Assembly (NCBI GenBank): GCA_964532155.1
Contig: CAZHGN010000062.1
Coordinates: 1-5,553 of the forward strand
From: HGM11416 sp964532155
GTDB lineage: Bacteria; Bacillota; Clostridia; Christensenellales; Borkfalkiaceae
Direction: 5' to 3'
DNA: 5,553 nt
The translations under genes were made by a program, and so were the position numbers. Position 1 is the stretch's first letter, and the number at the start of each line of letters is the position of its first letter. Positions 1 to 5,343 of this stretch are shown piece by piece. Under the pieces are notes generated by a model, which saw only the letters and a list, made by a program, of their open reading frames with translations, was not told the DNA's origin and searched no databases.

Positions 1-54
1 CGGAGGAAGCCGAGGGTTTGGGGCGCGGAAAAGGTGTCGGTGCGTAACCAATAA

Positions 55-109
55 GCCTCCATCCACGAGGGAGGTAGCGCGGCGATTTTTCGCCGTGACG
101 GAAGGAGCC
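55..109. repeat. Palindromic intergenic repeat (gut Clostridia type)
   Basis: Two nested hairpins are visible. GCCTCC (55-60) pairs with GGAGGT (70-75), and CGGCGA (80-85) pairs perfectly with TCGCCG (90-95) across a TTTT loop. GGAGCC at 104-109 closes the block. Read on the minus strand, the order (GGCTCC, CCGTCACGGCG, GCTACCTCCCTCGTGG, GGAGGC) resembles an abundant intergenic palindromic repeat that I recall from gut Clostridia, where it often yields spurious ORF predictions. That resemblance is from memory and not a database hit; the hairpins themselves are directly seen. The unit may extend a little on either side. Confidence 0.5.
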
Positions 110-122
110 GAAAAAGGGAAGA

Positions 123-263
123 GTGAAAAAGTCGAATACTTGCAAGTCGGCTGTTTCAATGGTTATTTATGCTGTTTTTGCGATTATGAATGTTATTTTA
201 AACGGTTACAAGCTCTATTCGGAAGTCAAAAAATACGATAGTCGGTTTGTTTTTATTGTGTAA
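123..263 (+). CDS. Possible 46-residue small membrane peptide
   Basis: An uninterrupted reading frame runs from GTG (123) to TAA (261-263). AGGGA at 115-119 could be a ribosome binding site but is only 3 nt from the GTG; AAGGAG at 102-107 is 15 nt away. The peptide starts with a basic, polar segment (VKKSNTCK), continues with a hydrophobic stretch from about residue 10 to 26 that could be a single membrane helix, and ends with a charged then hydrophobic tail (KKYDSRFVFIV). That is a normal architecture for small membrane proteins. I recognise no family. It lies just after a palindromic repeat, so the frame could be accidental or partly repeat-derived. No promoter of its own is obvious. Confidence 0.28.
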   Translation: MKKSNTCKSAVSMVIYAVFAIMNVILNGYKLYSEVKKYDSRFVFIV

Positions 264-279
264 AAGTGTCGGTAATCTA

Positions 280-310
280 TTGATTTTTGTAAGGTTTGGG
301 ATTATACAAT
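280..310 (+). promoter_or_regulatory. Sigma-A-like promoter for the tail cassette
   Basis: TTGATT (280-285) is followed, after 17 bp, by TATACA (303-308), which overlaps TACAAT (305-310). The predicted transcript would start near 317 and have a leader of about 56 nt before the ATG at 373. The string TACAATAATCG (305-315) recurs exactly in the promoter upstream of the Mrp gene (4061-4071), which argues that the host vegetative RNA polymerase recognises it. Confidence 0.5.
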
Positions 311-328
311 AATCGGGAAGATTATATA

Positions 329-369
329 AAGCCGCGCATGGGGGGAGGATCGGCGCGGTTTAAAGGAGG
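329..369 (+). promoter_or_regulatory. Leader hairpin directly abutting the ribosome binding site
   Basis: Bases 329-337 can pair with 353-361 (9 bp, one G-U), leaving a purine-rich loop with GGGGGGAGG. The stem ends immediately before the strong Shine-Dalgarno AAAGGAGG (362-369), which is only 3 nt from the ATG at 373. The loop itself resembles a second Shine-Dalgarno with no usable start after it. The stem could modulate ribosome access or stabilise the mRNA; that role is inference. Confidence 0.4.
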
Positions 370-372
370 AAA

Positions 373-1422
373 ATGACAGTCAATATTATAGATAAAAAGG
401 TGGATATCGGGCGTGCGAGATTTTTTTGCGGTGATAAAAACGCCGACGAAATAACCTTTGTCGTACCCAAAAGCTACAACGGAAAATCGCTGGCGGGCGT
501 TCCCGTTTACGTAAAAACTCAAAACGCGTTGGGTGAGTGTCGCAAAAAATCGCTAACGTCCAAAGAAAACGACGACGATTTGACCGTGGAATGGCAACTC
601 GGTGCGGAAGCAACGGCGGCGGTCGGCGACCTTTTGTGCCAATTGTCTTTCGAGAGCGCGGACGGCGAGCTCATTATGAACACGCAGACGTTTACGATTT
701 TTATAGGCGAATCGGTGCCCGACGATCCGCAAGCGACTCCGAGCGAGATTAGCTATTTGACCGAAATTCAAAACGCGTTGCAGGCTCAGATGGCAGAGCT
801 TAAGGAGATTGCCGAAGAGGTTTTGGACGGGGCGGAAAGTTATACCAAAACGAAGCGTTTTCAAACGGCGGAGCTTGCGGTTACGGCGGTTGGCGGTTAC
901 TCGGCAACGGCGTTAAAAGTCGGCGATTTCGTGCGGATTGCCGAAGACGGCGGTTGTGATTGCGTTGTGGCGGACATTTCCGCAACGTCCGTCGATTACG
1001 ACTATTCGAGTTTGCAAAATTTTGTGGACGGTGCGTCCGCCGAGGACGGTTTGGCGGTGGGGTATTACGTGCTTAAGTCGATAGGCGGTATTACTTTGCC
1101 CGACGTCGGCGAAACGGATGTCGGCAAGGTTTTAACCGTGGACAAAAACGGCAAATGGACGGCTGAGGCGCTCGGCGTTTACGACGGATCGAGCGCGCAA
1201 CTCGTTTATTTTACCGTGGGGCAGACTGCTTGCGTTGCCGAAAGCGGTACGACTTGGAGCGATTGGTGCGCTTGCGCCTATAACATTAGCGGACTTACGG
1301 TAAGCGGCGGTTACGTCGTTAACGGCGACGGACTTTATGTTTGCCAAGCAAGCGAGCGCGTAGCGGCTACCGCGCAGATTGCGTCGGGCGGCGCGTATAC
1401 GCTTCAAAGCTTTAATGAATAG
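373..1422 (+). CDS. Phage tail baseplate/fibre protein, BppU-like N-terminus
   Basis: This 349-residue protein is read as a modular tail component of the kind found in Firmicutes siphophages and prophages. Residues 1-115 form a beta-rich domain resembling the N-terminal domain of baseplate upper proteins (BppU), which attaches receptor-binding modules to the baseplate. A proline-rich linker (about 116-124) and a probable coiled coil (126-152) follow, suiting a trimeric fibre. Residues 242-265 carry the phage-tail motif LPDVGETDVGKVLTV...GKW. The C-terminal 70 residues contain TWSDW...AYN...GGYVV, a small module I recall at the ends of many Firmicutes tail proteins. The start follows a strong AAAGGAGG, although spacing is only 3 nt. 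The next tail gene begins 11 nt downstream, so the two form an operon. No signal peptide or membrane segment is seen. Family placement is from remembered motifs; the exact fibre role is inferred. Confidence 0.75.
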   Translation: MTVNIIDKKVDIGRARFFCGDKNADEITFVVPKSYNGKSLAGVPVYVKTQNALGECRKKSLTSKENDDDLTVEWQLGAEATAAVGDLLCQLSFESADGELIMNTQTFTIFIGESVPDDPQATPSEISYLTEIQNALQAQMAELKEIAEEVLDGAESYTKTKRFQTAELAVTAVGGYSATALKVGDFVRIAEDGGCDCVVADISATSVDYDYSSLQNFVDGASAEDGLAVGYYVLKSIGGITLPDVGETDVGKVLTVDKNGKWTAEALGVYDGSSAQLVYFTVGQTACVAESGTTWSDWCACAYNISGLTVSGGYVVNGDGLYVCQASERVAATAQIASGGAYTLQSFNE

Positions 1423-1433
1423 CGGGGTGAAAA

Positions 1434-2422
1434 ATGGATAAAACGATAACTTCTCGCGGTGGAATTAAGTTGAAAACGGCAAAAAAATACGTTACCGAGG
1501 ATATTACGGTAACGCCCGTGCTTCAAAATAAGGAGATAACCGAAAACAACGTGACGTGCGTTGCCGACGAGGGATACGCGGGGCTTTCGTCGGTTAAAGT
1601 CAACGTTAGCGCAGGGGCGGATTTGAGCGTGGAATATTCGCTTACGCCGCCTCAGTCGGCGCAAGGCAAGCTTTGGATAAAGGGCGCTAAGCCCGAAAAA
1701 ACAATTTACACCGCCGACGTGGTTGCGACTGCGGTTTCGTATTCGGACGGCAGCGTTACCATGCCCAAAACTTTTTATAACGTGGCGGCAGCGGCGGTTG
1801 GCAGTAAGATCTACGTGTTCGGCTCGGCTTCCGACTTAAAAAACGGCGTGGCGGTTTACGATACGGATAGCGGGCTGGTCGAGGAAAAAGCCGTGGCGTT
1901 CGGTAACGGACTGAGCGGCGGTCGCGCGGTTGCCGTCGGCAATACGATTTACGTCGCTTCGGGCGCGGACGGTTATTTATACTCTTACGCCGTGCAGACG
2001 AACGAATGGACAAAGCTCGTCAAGTGGAACGTCGGCACCAATGCCGCGCTGTTTCGCGACGGCAATTATATTTATGCGATAGGCGGCACGTATGGTTCTT
2101 CGGCGTCTAAGGAGATAAAACGGTANNNNNNNNNNNNNNNNNNNNNNNNNNNNNNNNNNNNNNNNNNNNNNNNNNNNNNNNNNNNNNNNNNNNNNNNNNN
2201 NNNNNNNNNNNNNNNNNNNNNNNNNAAAACGGCAACGTGCTTGTCGTGCTTAGAGCGGACGGATATCCCGTGCGACTTCTCGAGGGCAAAAACGAGATTG
2301 TCGTCAACGTTAAGCGCGTTTTTGCGGGCAATGCAAATGACCTTGCTATGCCCTGCGAGGCGTACTATTGCGACGGTAGCAAATGGATTAACGTCGATAG
2401 CGGCGCGGAGTATTCGGCGTAA
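1434..2422 (+). CDS. Kelch-repeat phage tail/adhesion protein, interrupted by assembly gap
   Basis: The start at 1434 has a GGGGTGA ribosome binding site 3 nt upstream. Residues 30-58 hold the widespread Firmicutes phage module 'LQNKEITENNV...DEGYAGLSSVKVNV'. From about residue 114 kelch-like beta-propeller blades appear: GSKIYVFGS (123-131), GNTIYVASG (169-177) and DGNYIYAIGG (209-218), with NEWTKL between blades. Such propellers usually bind proteins or glycans, which suits receptor recognition. A 100-N gap at 2126-2225 breaks the gene. After it the coding sequence continues in another frame from 2228 (NGNVLVVLRADGYPV...) to TAA at 2420-2422, ending WINVDSGAEYSA. The frame that runs across the Ns to 2465 gives arginine-rich nonsense and is an artefact. 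True length is unknown because gap size is a placeholder; several blades may be missing. A real frameshift or two separate genes cannot be fully excluded. Confidence 0.72.
2126..2225. other. Scaffold gap of exactly 100 N
   Basis: One hundred consecutive N lie inside the kelch-repeat gene. A round 100 is the usual placeholder for a gap of unknown length. Repetitive propeller blades are a likely reason the assembly broke here. The reading frame on the two sides does not match, so the real gap length differs from 100 modulo 3. Confidence 0.97.
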
Positions 2423-2446
2423 GGCGTTTGCGGCGTTGCGTTGGAT

Positions 2447-2512
2447 ATTGCGCGCGGCGGTTTAAAATAATTGCGCGCGGCGGTTTAAAATAATTGCGCG
2501 CGGCGGTTTAAA
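2447..2512. repeat. 23-bp tandem repeat, 2.9 copies
   Basis: Copies run 2447-2469, 2470-2492 and 2493-2512, each starting ATTGCGCGCGGCGGTTTAAA; the first two are identical over 23 bp and the third matches for 20 bp. Each copy has the self-complementary GCGCGC and TTTAAA, so neighbouring copies can pair with one another. The array fills the space between two convergent genes, and the last copy supplies the stop codon of the minus-strand gene (2508-2510). Confidence 0.95.
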
Positions 2513-3416
2513 CGAAAGAAAAGTCGGAGATAAGCCCGTCGGCCGTCGTGAACGAAACGACTTCGGCTCGGTCGTCGTATACCAAAGCGGCGTAAGGCTT
2601 GTCGTTTTTTAGGAAGGGAATATAGAATAAATATTTATCGAAAAACTCGGGGATTAACCTCGCGTTTTTCTTTATATCGCCGCAAAGGTAGTCCTTAAAA
2701 TCGCTCGATAGCGACATTTCGTCTAAAAAGGCGTATGGACGCAAAATTTCGGGCACGTTTATTGGATTTTTTAACCGTTGAACGCTTTTTGAAACGGGCG
2801 AAAAGTCTGCCGACGAATAGATTTCGGTTGCAATTAGATCGGCTACGCCCTTTTTGGGCTTTGTCAAAACGAGTGAGTCGCCTGAAAAATCGAAACTTTT
2901 TACGGGGCTTGCGTATACGAGCGATAGCGGTTTGGCGGTGAATATATAAAGGTAATCGTGCATGTCTCTAACTTGTACGAGCAGTAAACCGTCTTTTTTA
3001 ACGCAGTCGATTTTGGAGGTCGGCGAAAAATATTTGAGCAAGGTGAAATAGCGCTCACCACCGGAAGTTACGAGAATTTTATAAAACGGATCGGATATTA
3101 TTCGCACTTGAACGTCGCTATCGTCAAAAGTTTTTGTGTAAAAGGTTTTTGCCGCGTTTTGAGGCTTTAGGCGAAACGAGGGAAATAGTAAATAACCGCC
3201 GTGAAAGCGCACCGAAAGCAGATCGCCGTGAAGCCCGACTTTAATTTTTGCAAAAAAAGCGGTGGCGCACGCAAAATTTTGGTCGTTTGGTAAAAAAGAA
3301 ATGCAAAGATTATTTCCGCTATGCTCGAAATATTGCAGGTTGCCGCCTACGGTGCCTAAAAAACAGCCGTTTACCGTGAGCGCACTGCGCTCGTGCGATA
3401 CGATGTAAATTCGCAT
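2508..3416 (-). CDS. Hypothetical protein of 302 residues
   Basis: I do not recognise this protein. It begins MRIYIVSHERSALTVNGCFLG and is rich in alternating hydrophobic and polar residues with many aromatic positions, which suggests a mainly beta-sheet soluble protein. The opening 'LTVNGCFLGTV' is faintly like the PEGA-type beta motif, but this is weak. No signal peptide, membrane helix or catalytic motif is visible, so a cytoplasmic location is likely. The C-terminal part (roughly residues 225-302) is more helical, then ends in short strands (YAALVYDDRAEVVSFTT). The frame is long, has codon use like its neighbours and is not overlapped by a better one, so it is a real gene. No clear Shine-Dalgarno precedes the ATG at 3416. 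It is convergent with the tail operon and divergent from the SANT-like gene. Confidence 0.8.
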   Translation of the reverse strand: MRIYIVSHERSALTVNGCFLGTVGGNLQYFEHSGNNLCISFLPNDQNFACATAFFAKIKVGLHGDLLSVRFHGGYLLFPSFRLKPQNAAKTFYTKTFDDSDVQVRIISDPFYKILVTSGGERYFTLLKYFSPTSKIDCVKKDGLLLVQVRDMHDYLYIFTAKPLSLVYASPVKSFDFSGDSLVLTKPKKGVADLIATEIYSSADFSPVSKSVQRLKNPINVPEILRPYAFLDEMSLSSDFKDYLCGDIKKNARLIPEFFDKYLFYIPFLKNDKPYAALVYDDRAEVVSFTTADGLISDFSFV

Positions 3417-3447
3417 AATTATTGTTTTATACCGTCCGTTGTAATAA

Positions 3448-3453
3448 ATTATA
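3448..3453 (-). promoter_or_regulatory. Probable -10 box of the minus-strand gene
   Basis: Read on the minus strand this is a perfect TATAAT, 31 nt upstream of the ATG at 3416, giving a leader of about 25 nt. No good -35 is seen at the expected distance. The call rests on the -10 and its placement only. Confidence 0.35.
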
Positions 3454-3525
3454 CGGCGATTAGTCCGTTTTATGATTAAAAAATTCGACGCTAGGTAATA
3501 ATGTAATTATCGACGGAGGTTTTTT

Positions 3526-4029
3526 ATGAAGAAAATAAACGATAAAAAAAGGCTTGAACTATTGGAACGTGCGCGAAGCGTTAAGGAAAACGGCGGCAGA
3601 TTAACCGATCTTTTCAAGGCGTTTGCCGACGAAAACGGCAGAGCGGCAGGCAGTATACGCAATTTTTATTACCGCACGATTGCACAAGACGGCGGTTGCG
3701 GTTTGGTTGCAAAAAAGAACGAATATTTTACCGAAAGTGCCGAAAACGAACTTATAGCCCTACTTTTGCGCGAAAGAGCGGCTTGCGGTTCGCTTAGAAA
3801 AGCGGCGTTTTTAGCGGCGGAAGGCGATCCGATTTTGGCACTTAGGTACCAAAACAAATATTATAGCATGCTAAAAAAACAGCGCGAAAAGATTATGTCG
3901 CGAACCTTTCCGCCGAAGGACTCTGACGATTTCAGTCTTTTGAAAAAACAAGGCGAGGGCGGCGCGAAAAAATATTTTTCGAGCAAGGCGGCTAAAAAAA
4001 GAAAACGCGACGAAGTGGAAAACTGGTAA
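3526..4029 (+). CDS. Probable SANT/Myb-like DNA-binding protein
   Basis: The ATG has GGAGG at 3515-3519 with ideal 6-nt spacing. The 167-residue product is highly charged. Residues 7-52 look like a helix-turn-helix of the SANT/Myb kind: LLERARSVKENGG, then LTDLFKAFADENGR, then SIRNFYY as the putative recognition helix. This pattern resembles the Bacillus RsfA-type prespore regulators and related uncharacterised Clostridia proteins. Residues 72-118 appear to repeat the arrangement (CGSLRKAAFLAAEGD...LRYQNKYYSML), with N-x-Y-Y in both halves (46-49 and 110-113), suggesting a tandem duplication. The C-terminal tail (about 140-167) is lysine-rich (KKYFSSKAAKKRKRDE) and could contact nucleic acid. 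No promoter is clear. The Mrp gene follows 102 nt later with its own promoter, so they are probably not one operon. DNA binding is inferred, and the target is unknown. Confidence 0.72.
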   Translation: MKKINDKKRLELLERARSVKENGGRLTDLFKAFADENGRAAGSIRNFYYRTIAQDGGCGLVAKKNEYFTESAENELIALLLRERAACGSLRKAAFLAAEGDPILALRYQNKYYSMLKKQREKIMSRTFPPKDSDDFSLLKKQGEGGAKKYFSSKAAKKRKRDEVENW

Positions 4030-4037
4030 GGTTTTTC

Positions 4038-4066
4038 TTGATTATTTCTTGCTAAGGTGGTACAAT
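4038..4066 (+). promoter_or_regulatory. Sigma-A promoter of the Mrp gene
   Basis: TTGATT (4038-4043), a 17-bp spacer, then TACAAT (4061-4066) preceded by TGG (4058-4060), an extended -10. It starts just 9 nt after the stop of the SANT-like gene. Transcription would begin near 4073, giving a leader of about 60 nt. Confidence 0.7.
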
Positions 4067-4131
4067 AATCGCGATAGGAAAAGCGGTGTTTTGAAAATGC
4101 CGTTAAAAATTTTAGGAGCTGAATATAAAAC

Positions 4132-4953
4132 ATGAGCGAAGGATGTACTCACGATTGCGGCAGTTGCTCTGCCGATTGCTCGTCGCGTAAAAGCGAGGAT
4201 ATGCATTTTAAGCCTAACGAACTTAGCAAAATTAAAAAGACTATTGGCGTTTTCAGCGCAAAGGGGGGCGTCGGTAAGTCGTCGGTAACGGCAATGCTCG
4301 CCGTTTTGATGAAAAGACGCGGCTATAACACGGCTATTTTAGACGCGGACTTAACCGGGCCGTCTATTCCTAAGGCCTTCGGTTTGAAGCAGGGCGTCGA
4401 GGGCGGCGAAAATATTCTTTTCCCCGCTATTACCAAAACGGGAATCGAGGTTATGAGTATTAACCTCTTACTCGAAAGCGAGGGCTCGCCCGTTATTTGG
4501 CGCGGTCCGGTGCTCGGCGGTGTTATAAAGCAGTTTTACGAGCAAGTTTGCTGGAACGAGGTCGATTATATGTTCGTCGATATGCCTCCGGGAACCGGCG
4601 ATATTCCGCTTACCGTTTTTCAGTCGGTGCCTCTCGACGGTATTATTATCGTGTCCACGCCGCAGGACCTTGTTTCTATGGTTGTCGAAAAAGCTATCAA
4701 TATGGCTAGGTTGATGAACGTTAAGGTTCTTGCCCTCGTCGAAAATATGGCGTATTTCGTCTGCCCCGATTGCGGCGGCAAGCATTATATTTTCGGTAAA
4801 GGCTCGGCAGAAAACACCGCGAATGCACTCGGCGTAAACTGCTATCGTTTGCCTATTAATCCCGAACTTGCTTCGCAAGAAGATCAAGGTCTTATCGAAT
4901 TGTTTGAGGAAAACGGCTTAGACGCTCTCGCCGACGAACTCGAAAAAGTATAA
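4132..4953 (+). CDS. mrp: Mrp/NBP35 (ApbC)-family iron-sulfur carrier P-loop ATPase
   Basis: The 273-residue product is a cytoplasmic MinD/ParA-like ATPase of the Mrp family, which bind a [4Fe-4S] cluster between two subunits and pass it to apo-proteins. The deviant Walker A is SAKGGVGKSS (42-51, with both lysines). DADLTGPSIPK (71-81) and DMPPGTGD (150-157) are family signatures. Cys211 and Cys214 in YFVCPDCGGKHYIFGKG are the conserved CxxC cluster ligands. The N-terminus has a second cysteine cluster, Cys5, Cys9, Cys12 and Cys16 (CX3CX2CX3C), typical of clostridial short Mrp proteins and probably an extra metal site. The N-terminal DUF59 domain of longer Mrp proteins is absent. The ATG follows AGGAG (4114-4118) at a rather long 13-nt spacing, but the N-terminal Cys motif supports this start. 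It has its own promoter at 4038. No Fe-S target gene is adjacent. Confidence 0.95.
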   Translation: MSEGCTHDCGSCSADCSSRKSEDMHFKPNELSKIKKTIGVFSAKGGVGKSSVTAMLAVLMKRRGYNTAILDADLTGPSIPKAFGLKQGVEGGENILFPAITKTGIEVMSINLLLESEGSPVIWRGPVLGGVIKQFYEQVCWNEVDYMFVDMPPGTGDIPLTVFQSVPLDGIIIVSTPQDLVSMVVEKAINMARLMNVKVLALVENMAYFVCPDCGGKHYIFGKGSAENTANALGVNCYRLPINPELASQEDQGLIELFEENGLDALADELEKV

Positions 4954-5021
4954 TCGTTTTTTTGACATTATACGGGCGCGAGAACTAAAAAATATTGGCA
5001 TACGCAAAAAACTTTATGCGC

Positions 5022-5050
5022 ACGGCGGGGCTTGCTCTCCCGCCGTTTAT
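5022..5050 (+). terminator. mrp: Probable terminator hairpin after mrp
   Basis: ACGGCGGGG (5022-5030) pairs with TCCCGCCGT (5038-5046) over 9 bp with one G-U, loop CTTGCTC. It is followed by TTAT, a short and imperfect U-tract. It lies 69 nt after the Mrp stop. The stem is stable, but the poor T-run keeps confidence moderate. Confidence 0.5.
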
Positions 5051-5074
5051 ATTATCGGTAAAAGTGCCGATAAT
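5051..5074. repeat. Perfect 8-bp hairpin, member of a dispersed TAAAAGTG family
   Basis: ATTATCGG (5051-5058) and CCGATAAT (5067-5074) pair perfectly around the loop TAAAAGTG. Similar sequences occur at about 250-279 (GTAAAAGTGTCGGTAATC) and 5298-5333 (CCGTAAAAG...TCGGTAATCG). All three sit in intergenic DNA behind a T/A-rich TTTATATT-like or TTTTTATT string. Confidence 0.55.
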
Positions 5075-5276
5075 CGACTTATAGGCGGGCTTTTTGCTTT
5101 TAAATCAATCAATTTATGCCAATATTGCGGCGGCTTTAAAGGTTAGATTTAAGTTGAAAAGTTAACGCATAGGTTGGCGAAGGAAACAAATATAGTTATA
5201 AGGTAACTAATAAAACCGCTTATTTTTTAAAGAAATACGCTTATACCTTACGCTGAATTCTCATTTAAAAAAATTC

Positions 5277-5299
5277 AAGATCGGGTTTTCCGACCTTTT
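5277..5299 (+). terminator. Terminator-like hairpin
   Basis: AAGATCGG (5277-5284) pairs with CCGACCTT (5290-5297) apart from one A-C mismatch, loop GTTTT, then TT and A. The T-run is short. It would stop transcription leaving the Mrp side, or it may form a pair with the following hairpin at 5302-5340. Confidence 0.4.
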
Positions 5300-5301
5300 A
5301 T

Positions 5302-5340
5302 ATTGCCGTAAAAGATGTGTTAGTCGGTAATCGTTTTTTT
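5302..5340 (+). terminator. Terminator-like hairpin with seven-T tail
   Basis: ATTGCCG (5302-5308) pairs with CGGTAAT (5325-5331) with one G-U, and CG plus seven T (5334-5340) follow. The loop is 16 nt and starts TAAAAG, making this a relative of the hairpins near 250 and 5051. The T-run makes it the most terminator-like structure in the region. Confidence 0.5.
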
Positions 5341-5343
5341 ACC

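Larger units (their letters stand above)
4991..5126. ncRNA. 136-nt element closed by a 12-bp perfect inverted repeat; candidate structured RNA or MITE-like repeat
   Basis: AATATTGGCATA (4991-5002) and its exact reverse complement TATGCCAATATT (5115-5126) enclose 112 nt that contain two further strong hairpins (5022-5046 and 5051-5074). As RNA this would be a closed terminal stem with an internal multibranch loop. As DNA it would look like a miniature element with 12-bp terminal inverted repeats, though no target-site duplication is evident (AAAA before it, GCGG after it). I do not recognise a named family. Both readings are inference from structure alone. Confidence 0.35.

Noticed and set aside
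3..47. C-terminal end of an upstream gene (frame ending in ...GRGKGVGA, TAA at 45-47)
   Set aside because: Only 14 codons are visible, two other frames are also open here, and the adjacent palindromic repeat makes a non-coding reading equally likely.
2..232. Open frame from the window start to TAG at 230-232
   Set aside because: It runs through the hairpin repeat, has implausible composition (clusters of Cys and aromatic residues) and has no start; probably chance openness.
373..2422. Diversity-generating retroelement target in the tail genes
   Set aside because: No reverse transcriptase gene or template-repeat copy of either tail C-terminus is visible in the window.
2423..2465. C-terminal extension of the kelch gene to the TAA at 2463
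   Set aside because: It is reached only by reading through the 100 N in the wrong frame and gives arginine/alanine-rich nonsense; the sensible frame stops at 2422.
2447..2512. CRISPR array
   Set aside because: Units are directly contiguous with no variable spacers, so it is a simple tandem repeat.
4468..4887. 139-codon minus-strand frame inside mrp
   Set aside because: It is the antisense shadow of a strongly supported conserved gene and has no ribosome binding site or family signature.
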